From the NCBI GenBank assembly GCA_900316355.1, contig ONCQ01000012.1:1-61231 (forward strand): a stretch of DNA of 61,231 nucleotides, given 5' to 3'. Position numbers and translations under genes: made by a program. The DNA comes from an uncultured Prevotellaceae bacterium (GTDB lineage: Bacteria > Bacteroidota > Bacteroidia > Bacteroidales > Bacteroidaceae). Below the pieces are notes generated by a model. It saw only the letters and a program-made list of their open reading frames with translations. It did no database searches and was not told where the DNA came from. How positions within the stretch are numbered: the stretch's first letter is position 1; each line of letters opens with the position of its first letter. Positions 53,128 through 61,231 of the stretch are shown here, piece after piece.

Positions 53128-54837
53128 ATGAACGTAATGAAAAATCTGCTGCCCCTTTTGTTGGCCTTCACGGTCTTGTGTGCCTATGCTCAAGTGAATA
53201 ACCAGGAGCTTGCCGATCCGCAGCCAGGGCCGCAGGAAATTTGGCAAAAGGTGACAAAGCCAACGTTGGGGTGGGGGAGTATTGACGTTCGCTACTCCCG
53301 CTCACAGGTTCCCGCAACAACGATAAAGTCACCACTGCTGCGTGCCTGGCGAGGGGAAAGAGTCTCCGCACAGGCTGTGCTCGCCACTCCGAAGCCTTTG
53401 GAGCATGTCACGTTTACCGTCAGCGACCTCAAGAGCGGTCGTCACATCATCCCCGCCTCGGCCATACGGCGCTACTTTGTGCGCTATGTCATTGCAGACA
53501 GCTACAAGGACAGGAATGACACCGTCCTCGTTGCCGACCGCCTCGATCCTATCGGGGAACTGGAGGTCGAGGCCAACACGGCCCGTCCGCTCTGGCTGGT
53601 TATCCATGTGCCTGCCGATGCCGCAGCCGGAACCTATAAAGGCACATTGACTGTAAACTGCGACGGCACGCGCCTCTCCCTGCCCTTGCAGCTGCAGGTG
53701 GCGGCGCGCACGCTGCCTGCTCCCTGCGACTGGTCTTTCCATCTCGATCTCTGGCAGAACCCTTATGCCGTGGCCCGATACTATGATGTTCCCCTTTGGA
53801 GCCAGCAGCATTTCGACCTGATGCGCCCCTTGATGGAACTTCTGGCAGCTGCCGGGCAGAAGGTCATCACCTGTTCCGTCATCAACCGTCCTTGGAACGG
53901 GCAGACCTTCGATCCCTTTGAAAGCATGATCGGCAAGATGAAGCAGCTCGATGGCACCTGGCGCTACGACTACAGCGTTTTCGACCGCTGGGTGGAGTTC
54001 ATGATGTCGTGTGGCATCACAGAACAGATTGACTGCTACACGCTCGTCCCTTGGCACTACCGCTTCGATTACTACGATTGTGCCTCAAACAACGTTCGGT
54101 ACTTGTCTTGTAAGCCTGGGGAGCAGGCCTATCACGACTTCATCGCCCCCTTCCTGCGCGACCTGAGCAGACACCTCCGCGAAAGGGGGTGGTTCGACCG
54201 TACCTATATCGCTATGGATGAACGGCCAGCAGCTCAGATGGATGCCGTATGGCACATCATTCAGGAGGTGGATCCTGAGTTCAAGATAGAGGGCGCAGCC
54301 AACTACAACATTGAAAGCGAGGGCGCTGACCGCATAGATGATCTCAGCGTAGGCGTTCACTATAATCTGTTCAAAGGGGAAGCTCTGGAGCGCCGTAAGG
54401 CCAAAGGTCAGAAGATAACCTTCTACACCTGCTGCAGCAGCGAGTGCCCCAACACCTTCACCTTCTCGCGCCCGGCTGAGTCTGCCTACCTCGGTCTGCA
54501 TGCTCTGGCCTGTGGCTACGATGGCTACCTGCGTTGGGCCTATAACAGCTGGCCCGTACAGCCCAATCAGAACAGCCGGTTCCATAGTGAGAATTGGGCT
54601 TCCGGCGACTGTTACCTCGTCTATCCCAATGGAAGTAGCATCCGCATGGAACGCCTCACAGAAGGTGTCCAGACTGTTGAGAAGATACGTCAGCTCCGTC
54701 CCGCACTGACCGCTACGCAGCAGAAGCAACTTGACGAGGCTCTGGAACTTTTCGTGCCTGGTAAGTTTGCGGCCGACAGAGACATCGAAGGTCTCATCCG
54801 GCAGCTCAACGACATGCTTTGGAATCTCAGTAAATGA
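53128..54837 (+). CDS. DUF4091 / GH123-like secreted glycosidase
   Basis: 569 residues from the ATG at 53128, which gives a clean signal peptide (MNVMKNLLPLLLAFTVLCAYA); in-frame starts at 53104 and 53137 are also possible. A beta-sandwich domain (about 30-205) precedes a TIM-barrel-like region with the Asp-Glu pair in RTYIAMDERPA, as used by GH123-type substrate-assisted N-acetylgalactosaminidases. The substrate is uncertain. It starts 41 bp after PL11, and GH97 begins 21 bp after its stop, so the genes form a run. Confidence 0.82.
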   Translation: MNVMKNLLPLLLAFTVLCAYAQVNNQELADPQPGPQEIWQKVTKPTLGWGSIDVRYSRSQVPATTIKSPLLRAWRGERVSAQAVLATPKPLEHVTFTVSDLKSGRHIIPASAIRRYFVRYVIADSYKDRNDTVLVADRLDPIGELEVEANTARPLWLVIHVPADAAAGTYKGTLTVNCDGTRLSLPLQLQVAARTLPAPCDWSFHLDLWQNPYAVARYYDVPLWSQQHFDLMRPLMELLAAAGQKVITCSVINRPWNGQTFDPFESMIGKMKQLDGTWRYDYSVFDRWVEFMMSCGITEQIDCYTLVPWHYRFDYYDCASNNVRYLSCKPGEQAYHDFIAPFLRDLSRHLRERGWFDRTYIAMDERPAAQMDAVWHIIQEVDPEFKIEGAANYNIESEGADRIDDLSVGVHYNLFKGEALERRKAKGQKITFYTCCSSECPNTFTFSRPAESAYLGLHALACGYDGYLRWAYNSWPVQPNQNSRFHSENWASGDCYLVYPNGSSIRMERLTEGVQTVEKIRQLRPALTATQQKQLDEALELFVPGKFAADRDIEGLIRQLNDMLWNLSK

Positions 54838-54858
54838 AATATCAATAACTATAGAAAA

Positions 54859-57045
54859 ATGAAGCACATTCTTCCCTTTGCGGCTTTGTTTGCCGTTTGC
54901 AGCCTGCATGTTCAGGCCTCTCCTGTTGACAGCTCCCAGCAGATGTCTGACGAGGATTTACCGTCTCACTTCCGCGTTCTCTCACCAGACAGGATGACCT
55001 CTCTCGATATCCGTCTTTCCGAAGGACGCCTCACTTACACGCCCAGCTATCGTCAGTTGGTGACGACGGGGAAACAGGTAGTAGTGAAAAGGAAAAGAGG
55101 CAAGAAGAGAAAACGTACAATCACAAAGAGTAAAACGCTGGAAGTGGCTCTCCTCGATGCTTCACCCCTCGGTATACGCACCAATATCGGTGACTGGACG
55201 GAGAATCTCACCATCAAAAGTTTCACGTATGATGACGGCAACTTTGACAAGCACTACCACCTGCGACAGGGCAAGCAGGGTGATATCCATGCCAAGGGGT
55301 CGTTCTGCACGCTCACGGTGGCCAATGCCAAGGGACAGGAACTGATGGTGGAGTTTGTCGTTGAGAACAACAACATCGCCTTCCGCTACCGTATCCCGCA
55401 GAGTGGCGAGGCTGCCGTGGCTGTCGTCAGTGGCGAGGCTACTGGCTTCGATCTCCCTGCCGGAACCTCTGCTTTCACCTGCCCGCAGAGTGATGCAATG
55501 GTGGGTTGGAAGCGCACCAAACCCAGCTATGAGGAATACTATATCTGGGATGAGCCTGCTACCACCCGCAGTCAATACGGCCAAGGGTGGACATTTCCCT
55601 GCCTGTTCCGCATCCCTGCCGCAAGCCCTTCAAAGGGTGGTGTAAGCAGTGACCTTTCCGCCGCTAAAGACCATTGGCTCCTCATCTCCGAGACAGGCAC
55701 CACCGGCGACTACTGCGCCTGCCACCTCAGCGACGCCACGCCCGACGGCCTCATGACCATCGCCTTCCCCATGGAAGGTGAGAACAACGGCTTCGGCAGC
55801 ACAGGTGCACAGATGGGACTCTCCAATACCAAAACATCGCCCAATGGCGGCAACGTCGGTGTCACCCCGTGGCGAACGCTCACTTTCGGCACTTCGCTGA
55901 AGCCCATCGTGGAGACCACCATCACCTGGGATGTGGTGGAACCGCTCTATGAACCCAGCATAGACTATCAGGGTTCGCGCAACACATGGTCGTGGATTAT
56001 CTGGCAAGACCCCAGCATCAACTACGACGACCAGATTGCCTATATCGACCTCGCCGCCGCCCTCGGCTGGGAGGGTTGTCTCATCGATGGCGGCTGGTAT
56101 GAGAATATCGAGCGCGACGGCATGGAACGCCTCTTCGACTACTGCAAGGAGAAGGGTGTGCGCCCGTGGGTGTGGTATAACAGCAATGGCGGCTGGAACG
56201 ATGCTCCGCAGTGCGCCCGTCAGTGTATGGACAATCCTATACGCCGCAAGGCCGAGCTGCGCTGGCTGCGCGACCACGGCGTTGCAGGCATCAAAGTGGA
56301 TTTCTTCGGCGGCGACAAGCAGGAGACCATGCGCCTCTATGAGGCCATCCTCAGCGATGCCAACGACTACGGCATCCAAGTCATCTTCCACGGCTGCACG
56401 CTGCCGCGTGGCTGGGAACGGATGTACCCCAACTACTGCGGCTCGGAGGCTGTGCTGGCCTCAGAGAACCTCGTCTTCGGGCAGCCCTTCTGCGACATGG
56501 AGGCGCGCCACGCCTGCCTGCATCCCTTTGTGCGGAATGCCGTGGGTTCCATGGAGTATGGCGGCACGGTGTTGCAGAAACGCCTGAACCGCGGCAACGA
56601 TGGCGGCAGCAAGCGTCGCACCAGCGATATCTTTGAACTCGCTACTGCCATTGCCTTCCAGTGCAGCGGGCAGAACTTCGCCCTCACGCCACGCAACCTG
56701 ACAGAACAGCCCCAATTCGAGATAGACTTCATGAAGCAGGTGCCTACCACGTGGGATGAGACCCGCTTCATCGACGGCTATCCCGGCAAATACCTCGTCA
56801 TGGCCCGCCGGCATGCCAACCGCTGGTATATCATCGCCATGAATGCTGAGGCCGAGGCCAAGACCATCACCCTCGACAATGCTCAGTTGAAGGAACTGAA
56901 TATTGAAACATTGAGTGGCGCTGAGGCAACGCTGCTCACCGACGGTCCCGACGGCCAGACACCGCAGCAGATTCGCGTGAAGCCCGATAAGCGCGGACGC
57001 GTACAGCTGGCTTTGCAGCCTCAGTGCGCTGCGATTGTATTCTGA
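54859..57045 (+). CDS. GH97 glycoside hydrolase, retaining (Asp nucleophile) type
   Basis: 728 residues. Signal peptide (MKHILPFAALFAVCSLHVQA), N-terminal GH97 beta-super-sandwich (about 30-330), TIM barrel (about 340-620) and C-terminal beta domain. The barrel carries GVAGIKVDFFGGD, where Asp takes the nucleophile position found in retaining alpha-galactosidase members; the inverting SusB-like members lack it. A basic stretch VVVKRKRGKKRKRTITKSK (about 74-92) is an unusual loop. Likely role: alpha-galactoside removal from pectic or other side chains. A ten-unit heptanucleotide array separates it from the protease gene. Confidence 0.9.
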   Translation: MKHILPFAALFAVCSLHVQASPVDSSQQMSDEDLPSHFRVLSPDRMTSLDIRLSEGRLTYTPSYRQLVTTGKQVVVKRKRGKKRKRTITKSKTLEVALLDASPLGIRTNIGDWTENLTIKSFTYDDGNFDKHYHLRQGKQGDIHAKGSFCTLTVANAKGQELMVEFVVENNNIAFRYRIPQSGEAAVAVVSGEATGFDLPAGTSAFTCPQSDAMVGWKRTKPSYEEYYIWDEPATTRSQYGQGWTFPCLFRIPAASPSKGGVSSDLSAAKDHWLLISETGTTGDYCACHLSDATPDGLMTIAFPMEGENNGFGSTGAQMGLSNTKTSPNGGNVGVTPWRTLTFGTSLKPIVETTITWDVVEPLYEPSIDYQGSRNTWSWIIWQDPSINYDDQIAYIDLAAALGWEGCLIDGGWYENIERDGMERLFDYCKEKGVRPWVWYNSNGGWNDAPQCARQCMDNPIRRKAELRWLRDHGVAGIKVDFFGGDKQETMRLYEAILSDANDYGIQVIFHGCTLPRGWERMYPNYCGSEAVLASENLVFGQPFCDMEARHACLHPFVRNAVGSMEYGGTVLQKRLNRGNDGGSKRRTSDIFELATAIAFQCSGQNFALTPRNLTEQPQFEIDFMKQVPTTWDETRFIDGYPGKYLVMARRHANRWYIIAMNAEAEAKTITLDNAQLKELNIETLSGAEATLLTDGPDGQTPQQIRVKPDKRGRVQLALQPQCAAIVF

Positions 57046-57047
57046 GT

Positions 57048-57117
57048 GTTTCAAGTTTCAAGTTTCAAGTTCCAGGTTCCAGGTTTCAAGTTCCAGGTTT
57101 CAAGTTTCAAGTTTCAA
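57048..57117 (+). repeat. Ten-unit heptanucleotide array (GTTTCAA/GTTCCAG) between GH97 and C10 peptidase
   Basis: Ten exact 7-bp units without interruption from 57048: three GTTTCAA, two GTTCCAG, then GTTTCAA, GTTCCAG and three GTTTCAA. It begins 2 bp after the GH97 stop and ends 1 bp before the ATG of the next gene. Confidence 0.95.
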
Positions 57118-57118
57118 G

Positions 57119-59875
57119 ATGAAAGATCATTCTGTACATTCATGGAGGTGTTGGGCGCTGGCTATTGTAGCCGCTCTGTTGTGCATCGGTGTGGCCCATG
57201 CCGAACCTCTCAATGAGGACGAGGCGCGTGATGCCGCCATCGCCTTCTTCAGCCCATCTGCATCGGGCCATCGTCTGCGTGCGAAGGCGCGTCAGCTGGT
57301 ACTGCGCTCTAAGGGTCACGATGCAGGCTATTACATCTTCGAACGCCCAGAGGGCGGTGTGGTCTTCGTTGCTGACGATGATGCCATCGGCCGCACGGTG
57401 CTGGGCTATACTGAGGAGGGCAGTTTCGACCCCGAGGCGTTGCCTGTGGGGCTGCAGGACTGGCTCCGTCAAGTCACTGTGCTCATGGACGCTGTGCACG
57501 AAGGGAAAATCCGCCAAACAGAAGTCATCCGACGGGCTTCGCCCGAGAGGGTACAGCTGCATCTGCCCCTCTGGAACCAGAATACTCCCTACAACAACCT
57601 CTGTCCCATGTCGGGCAATCAACGCTGCATCACTGGCTGCGTGGCCACAGCCATGGCAGAGGTCATGAGGTATTGGGCGTGGCCCAAGCACGGCTACGGC
57701 TACGTGTCCTACTACGATGAAGGCTGCGGACAGAATCTTTCCCAGGACCTCTCGCTCAATACCTATGACTGGGGCAACATGCTGGAAACCTATAATTCCG
57801 GCAGCTACACCGCCGCTCAGGCTACGGCTGTTGCCACGCTCATGCGCGACTGCGGTTATGCCGTGAACATGCATTACGGCCCCAATGAGAGCTCTGCCAG
57901 TGTGAATGCGGGCATTATGCAGCGCCATTTCCACTACAGCCCGCTGTCGCGTGACCGCTATTCCGGCGACTATTCTTCAGACGACTGGCACGCCTTTCTC
58001 CGTGAGGACCTTGCCGCCAGACGTCCTGTGCTCTATAACGGACAGAGCACCAAGGGAGGGGGAGGCGGTCATGAGTTTGTCATCACCGGCTACGACGACT
58101 CTGGCTTCTACTATATCAACTGGGGCTGGGGCGGCTACCAGAACGGATGGTTCACGCTCACCAACCTGCTGACCTACAACCATGACCAGTGGATGATCAG
58201 CCATCTGGAGCCAGACTACACCGAGCCGGAGCCCTTCAGCTATTCCGTCAATGAGGATGGTGTTCTGAAGATCAACGGCAAGGGAATGATGCCCGAGAAC
58301 TATGCCCTGGAAACTGCTCCTTGGCGTGAGCTGTGTGATGAAATCACCAAAATCGTGATTGGCGAGGGCATCACGACGATTGTAGATAACTTTGGGTATG
58401 CCTATGTAAATCGTCAGTCCTATACCTTCTCCAACCTTGAGGAGGTCGTGCTGCCAGAAGGGTTACTTTACATTGGTAATGATGCCTTTAATAATGCTCC
58501 TCTTACTACCGTGCAGTTGCCGTCCACAGTAGCCCTCATGAATTATGCATTCTACTGGTGCTACCGTATTACCTCGATGCATCTGCCCAAAAGTTTAACA
58601 GAATACCGTGATCGTCTTCCGAGCTTACAGGAGATTACTGTTGATAAGGACAATCCTAAGCTCACGGTGCAGGATAACATCCTCTATGACAAAGACTGCA
58701 GACTCATATACGTGATTCCCAGATCTATAGACCGCATCACCCTCGCAGAGACCACAGAGGGCGTGTTGGATGAGGCTATTTTTAACATCGGAGTGCCTGT
58801 GGTTTCTCTGGCTCCTAAGGCTCCTGCTTTGCCGCGGTTTGTGATAGAGTCACCGACATCTTTCATAAATAATAGAGGCATTCTCTATATCCCCTACGAA
58901 TCTACGGGCTACGACAGCTGGCGTAAGCTGCTGCCCAAAGAGTGGACCGTCCTGACCTACACCGACCTTGAGCGCATTCCCGACGACCCCAGCGTGCTGA
59001 ATGAAAATGCCACGGAACCTTTGGCCACATGCTATCTTTACACGGGCGAGGAGAAGACTGTCAACAGCGTGGACGAGTGGGAAACACTCCTCAAGCAGTA
59101 CCCCAATGCCGTGGCCGTCGTTAATCCCCTGCGCGAGCCGTGGGCGTATTTCACGCGCAACATGCTCATTGCCGACAGCGAGGCGGAGAGCGGCTACCGC
59201 TGTCCCTACTTCCGCCTGACGGACTTCGCCTCCAGCTACTCCAATACGTCTAAAGCAGCTACGATGGGCTTTGCGCCGCCCATGGCGTTCACCATCACGC
59301 GAGGTTTCTACACCCGTAACTTCCGCGAGGGCTACAACACCGTTTGCATGCCTTTTGCCTTCAGTGAGCAAGCACTCCCAGAGGGCTGTCGCTTGTATGC
59401 CTACAGCACCTTCGACCGCGACAAGCACGATGTCCTCTTCGTGCGGCAGGCTGAAACAGAGGCGGGCCACGTAGGCTTCGTCACATGCGAGACCAATGTC
59501 GCCTGGCATCAAGACCTTTCGGGCACCACCATCACCACGCTCTCACCCTCCATGCAGGATTCCCACGTGCGCGGCACCTTCGTCACCACCGATGCCTATC
59601 AGGGTGTTGGCTACAACCCGCGTACCAACGACAACATCTTCGCGCCGCTGGAGCGCGACCTGCATCCCTTCCGCGCCTGCTTCCTCATTGATGAACCGTC
59701 GGCAGCGCAGCAGCTGCGCGTGCGACTTGTTGAGGATGCCGATGGCATCAGATCAATGTACGATGGACGGCGTACGATGGACAACGAAGGGCTCTACACG
59801 CTCGATGGCAAGCGCTTAGCGGCCCCCCTCAAAGGACAGCCATTTATCAAGAACGGTAAGATTGTGATACGATGA
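57119..59875 (+). CDS. C10 family cysteine peptidase (streptopain-like) with LRR_5 region
   Basis: 918 residues from the ATG at 57119; the frame stays open upstream through the repeat array (FQVSSSR units), but that part is not credible protein. Signal peptide to about residue 27; Spi-like inhibitory propeptide (PLNEDEARDAAIAFFSP on); peptidase domain with catalytic Cys174 in GCVATAMAEVMRYW and His318 in GGGHEFVITGYD; then a BspA-type LRR_5 region (FSNLEEVVLPEGLLYIGNDAF, about 395-500), further beta domains, and the tail LYTLDGKRLAAP...KNGKIVIR. It is an exported endopeptidase. It overlaps the lipoprotein gene by 4 bp. Confidence 0.9.
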   Translation: MKDHSVHSWRCWALAIVAALLCIGVAHAEPLNEDEARDAAIAFFSPSASGHRLRAKARQLVLRSKGHDAGYYIFERPEGGVVFVADDDAIGRTVLGYTEEGSFDPEALPVGLQDWLRQVTVLMDAVHEGKIRQTEVIRRASPERVQLHLPLWNQNTPYNNLCPMSGNQRCITGCVATAMAEVMRYWAWPKHGYGYVSYYDEGCGQNLSQDLSLNTYDWGNMLETYNSGSYTAAQATAVATLMRDCGYAVNMHYGPNESSASVNAGIMQRHFHYSPLSRDRYSGDYSSDDWHAFLREDLAARRPVLYNGQSTKGGGGGHEFVITGYDDSGFYYINWGWGGYQNGWFTLTNLLTYNHDQWMISHLEPDYTEPEPFSYSVNEDGVLKINGKGMMPENYALETAPWRELCDEITKIVIGEGITTIVDNFGYAYVNRQSYTFSNLEEVVLPEGLLYIGNDAFNNAPLTTVQLPSTVALMNYAFYWCYRITSMHLPKSLTEYRDRLPSLQEITVDKDNPKLTVQDNILYDKDCRLIYVIPRSIDRITLAETTEGVLDEAIFNIGVPVVSLAPKAPALPRFVIESPTSFINNRGILYIPYESTGYDSWRKLLPKEWTVLTYTDLERIPDDPSVLNENATEPLATCYLYTGEEKTVNSVDEWETLLKQYPNAVAVVNPLREPWAYFTRNMLIADSEAESGYRCPYFRLTDFASSYSNTSKAATMGFAPPMAFTITRGFYTRNFREGYNTVCMPFAFSEQALPEGCRLYAYSTFDRDKHDVLFVRQAETEAGHVGFVTCETNVAWHQDLSGTTITTLSPSMQDSHVRGTFVTTDAYQGVGYNPRTNDNIFAPLERDLHPFRACFLIDEPSAAQQLRVRLVEDADGIRSMYDGRRTMDNEGLYTLDGKRLAAPLKGQPFIKNGKIVIR

Positions 59876-60624
59876 AAAAACTTCACCTCCCGATAATCCT
59901 CGCAGCCATCGCCTGCGTGCTCGCTGTCAGCTGTGGCAGCGACGAACCTGACAACACTCCCAAGCCAGCGTCCGGGACCACCCCTGCTGGCACGCCCTCC
60001 AGCTCCTCAGCCGATAATCCTTATATCAACGAGAGCTCCATCGAGTGCGATATCCCCAACATGGTGATCACCTTCCAGGCTTCGCCCAATAAAGGTTCAG
60101 TGGCTGTCTTTTTCCGCCGGCTCACCAATGGCTCTTGGGAGCATCAGTCGGCAGTCTCGCGTGACAACGCCAAAAACCTCTATTATGTCAAGCTCTCTCA
60201 GCTTTTGGGCGGTTCCCAGTACGCCTTCCATGTGCTTGGCTTCGACCAGTATGGCCAGGAGATATTCCGCTCTGCCGAGCGTACCTTCGAGCTTCCCAAG
60301 AGCGCCCCTCCGGCGGCTCCCATCCTCTCGGGGCTTCAAGTCTTTGCGCCCTCTTCGCATACCGCTGCCGACGGCTATGTCACGGGCCTCTGCCTTACCA
60401 CCGCTATGGAGTACAGCGTGGATGAGGGCGCGACGTGGTCTCCTGTGACGGAGGCCGGCGCCATCCGTCAGCTGCCCTCCGGCAAGATTCTCGTGCGACT
60501 GGCTGAGACGCCCACTGCCGAGGCCAGCCGCGAAGCCTTTATCGTCATTCCCAAATATAAGAGCAATACCGACATTGACGGCGACGGTGGCACCTCACAG
60601 GGCCTCAGGAGTCCGAGAAAGTAG
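59872..60624 (+). CDS. Surface lipoprotein of unknown function
   Basis: 250 residues. A lipoprotein signal ends LAVSC, and the mature protein begins CGSDEPDN; acidic residues soon after the Cys resemble the Bacteroidetes surface-export signal. A Ser/Thr/Pro linker leads to FnIII-like beta segments (ECDIPNMVITFQASP; TAMEYSVDEGATWSPV). It is translationally coupled to the C10 peptidase gene (ATGA overlap), suggesting a partner or inhibitor at the cell surface. No family is recognised. Confidence 0.75.
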   Translation: MKKLHLPIILAAIACVLAVSCGSDEPDNTPKPASGTTPAGTPSSSSADNPYINESSIECDIPNMVITFQASPNKGSVAVFFRRLTNGSWEHQSAVSRDNAKNLYYVKLSQLLGGSQYAFHVLGFDQYGQEIFRSAERTFELPKSAPPAAPILSGLQVFAPSSHTAADGYVTGLCLTTAMEYSVDEGATWSPVTEAGAIRQLPSGKILVRLAETPTAEASREAFIVIPKYKSNTDIDGDGGTSQGLRSPRK

Positions 60625-60673
60625 AGTTAGAAGATGAAAAATAAGGTTGTGCGCACATTTTTTTGAGAAAAGA

Positions 60674-60705
60674 TTTGGTCGCGTCAGGGAAAACACCTAC
60701 TTTTG
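60674..60705 (+). promoter_or_regulatory. Consensus promoter of the tRNA-Ser / SRP RNA / tRNA-Thr region
   Basis: TTTG at 60674-60677, 20 bp, TACTTTTG at 60698-60705, 28 bp before the tRNA-Ser: a full match in both boxes and spacing. Confidence 0.75.
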
Positions 60706-60733
60706 CACCCGCAAAACTCAGACAGCACACTTC

Positions 60734-60821
60734 GGAGAGATGCTCGAGTGGCTGAAGAGGCACGCCTGGAAAGCGTGTATACGTCAAAAGCGTATCCCGG
60801 GTTCGAATCCCGGTCTCTCCG
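60734..60821 (+). tRNA. tRNA-Ser (anticodon GGA)
   Basis: An acceptor stem GGAGAGA with TCTCTCC, discriminator G; D-arm GCTCGAGTGGCTGAAGAGGC; anticodon loop CTGGAAA; the long variable arm typical of class II tRNAs; T-arm GGGTTCGAATCCC. CCA is not encoded. Confidence 0.95.
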
Positions 60822-60865
60822 CAATCCAGATGCCAGACATGAGTTGAGCGCTCGCGTACAGCAGA

Positions 60866-60966
60866 CATGGGAAAGTCCTGTACGGCCAGCTCCCTTCGAA
60901 TCCCCCAGGGCTTGACCGCAGCAAGGGTAGTTGGTTGTAGCGGCGCGATGCAGATCGCTTTCCCAC
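60866..60966 (+). ncRNA. ffs: Small signal recognition particle RNA (4.5S type)
   Basis: About 100 nt closed by TGGGAAAG (60868-60875) and CTTTCCCA (60958-60965). The centre has the SRP-like 3' side GCAGCAAGGGTAG facing TCCCCCAGG, the arrangement of helix 8 with its Ffh-binding loops. The apical loop reads CTTGA where many bacteria have a GGAA tetraloop. Its place directly after a tRNA-Ser supports the call. I cannot fold it here, so the exact ends are approximate. Confidence 0.7.
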
Positions 60967-60968
60967 CC

Positions 60969-61042
60969 GCCTCTTTAGCTCAGTTGGCCAGAGCACGTGA
61001 TTTGTAATCTCGGGGTCGTTGGTTCGAATCCGACAAGAGGCT
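60969..61042 (+). tRNA. tRNA-Thr (anticodon TGT)
   Basis: Acceptor stem GCCTCTT with AAGAGGC, D-arm AGCTCAGTTGGCCAGAGC, anticodon loop TTTGTAA, T-arm GGTTCGAATCC. CCA is not encoded. It starts 3 bp after the SRP RNA closing stem, so the two are probably processed from one transcript. Confidence 0.93.
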
Positions 61043-61050
61043 CACAAGAA

Positions 61051-61083
61051 AAGGCAACCCACAGCGGGTTGCCTTTCTTATTT
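61051..61083 (+). terminator. Terminator after tRNA-Thr
   Basis: AAGGCAACCC and GGGTTGCCTT pair around 5 nt, followed by TCTTATTTT. The last 150 bp of the window (61084-61231) are AT-rich; I see no gene there. Confidence 0.8.
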
Positions 61084-61231
61084 TGAACTTCTTGCGCTCG
61101 GCTCTGCCGCTTCGCTCTGCGAAGAACTTCTTACTGAACTTTCGGATGTGTTTTTTATTGATCAAGAATTAGAGAATTAGAGAATTTTCTATCTTTTGCA
61201 AAGCAAAAGACATTCTATTCATTCTCATCAA

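Noticed and set aside
57035-57118. N-terminal extension of the C10 peptidase (FQVSSSRFQVSSSR...)
   Set aside because: It is the translation of the heptanucleotide array; the ATG at 57119 gives a normal signal peptide.
60980-61165. Minus-strand frame of 61 codons over tRNA-Thr
   Set aside because: It reads through the tRNA and terminator in antisense and has no supporting features.

Overview
The window reads as chromosome from a Prevotella-like member of the Bacteroidales, GC-rich on the right and less so on the left. The evidence is: promoters of the Bacteroidetes type (TTTG at -33, about 20 bp, then TAnnTTTG at -7) in front of many genes; no Shine-Dalgarno sequences; RteA/RteB/RteC regulators and an IntDOT-type integrase; C10 peptidase with BspA-like repeats; plant-cell-wall enzymes; and secreted proteins ending in a shared 'YDLSGR ... 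G.YI.NGKK' tail.

Layout. Positions 1-9.1 kb are the end of an integrative conjugative element of the CTnDOT/CTnERL kind: the 3' part of a large SNF2-like helicase protein, an rteA-rteB pair (hybrid kinase with HPt, NtrC-like regulator), an rteC-like gene, a small HTH protein and a tyrosine integrase, then about 440 bp of non-coding end. A sequence GTACCTTTGC, which fits the known IntDOT target GTAnnTTTGC, overlaps the -7 box of the first chromosomal gene. From 9.1 to 15.7 kb are housekeeping genes (stand-alone AICAR transformylase, obg, nnr, hpt, adk, DUF4831). From 15.7 to 26.7 kb lie a GH2 beta-galactosidase, a TrpB2 gene behind a complete tryptophan attenuator with a Trp-Trp-Trp leader peptide, an etfB-etfA-acyl-CoA dehydrogenase operon, a GH27 alpha-galactosidase and purN. 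From 26.9 to 41.4 kb are large secreted proteins (DUF4353, PL11 rhamnogalacturonan lyase, a 1633-residue BIG2 surface protein with a 48-residue companion), a toxin-antitoxin pair and a GH51 arabinofuranosidase. From 41.5 to 50 kb are POT and SulP transporters, a PurF-like protein without its glutaminase cysteine, an HhH/outer-membrane protein and a thioesterase. An AAA ATPase + DUF4435 (TOPRIM-like) pair follows at 49.2-51.0 kb. From 51.0 to 60.6 kb is a run of closely spaced + strand genes: PL11, DUF4091/GH123-like, GH97, C10 peptidase, lipoprotein. The window ends with tRNA-Ser, the small SRP RNA and tRNA-Thr.

How it works together. The carbohydrate genes (two PL11, GH2, GH27, GH51, GH97, GH123-like) suit pectin/rhamnogalacturonan side-chain breakdown, but no SusC/SusD pair is in view, so this is not a canonical complete PUL. 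The most unusual signals are two kinds of small repeat that ignore gene boundaries. First, arrays of 7-bp units (GTTTCAA, GTTTAAG, GTTTAGA, CAACTCT and so on) fill gaps between genes, often supplying the stop codon of one gene or the start codon of the next; one lies in frame inside the GH27 gene. Second, C/G-rich palindromes (CTCCCCC..GGGGGAG type) occur both between genes and in frame inside GH2, EtfA, EtfB and PL11 genes, where they add peptide segments.
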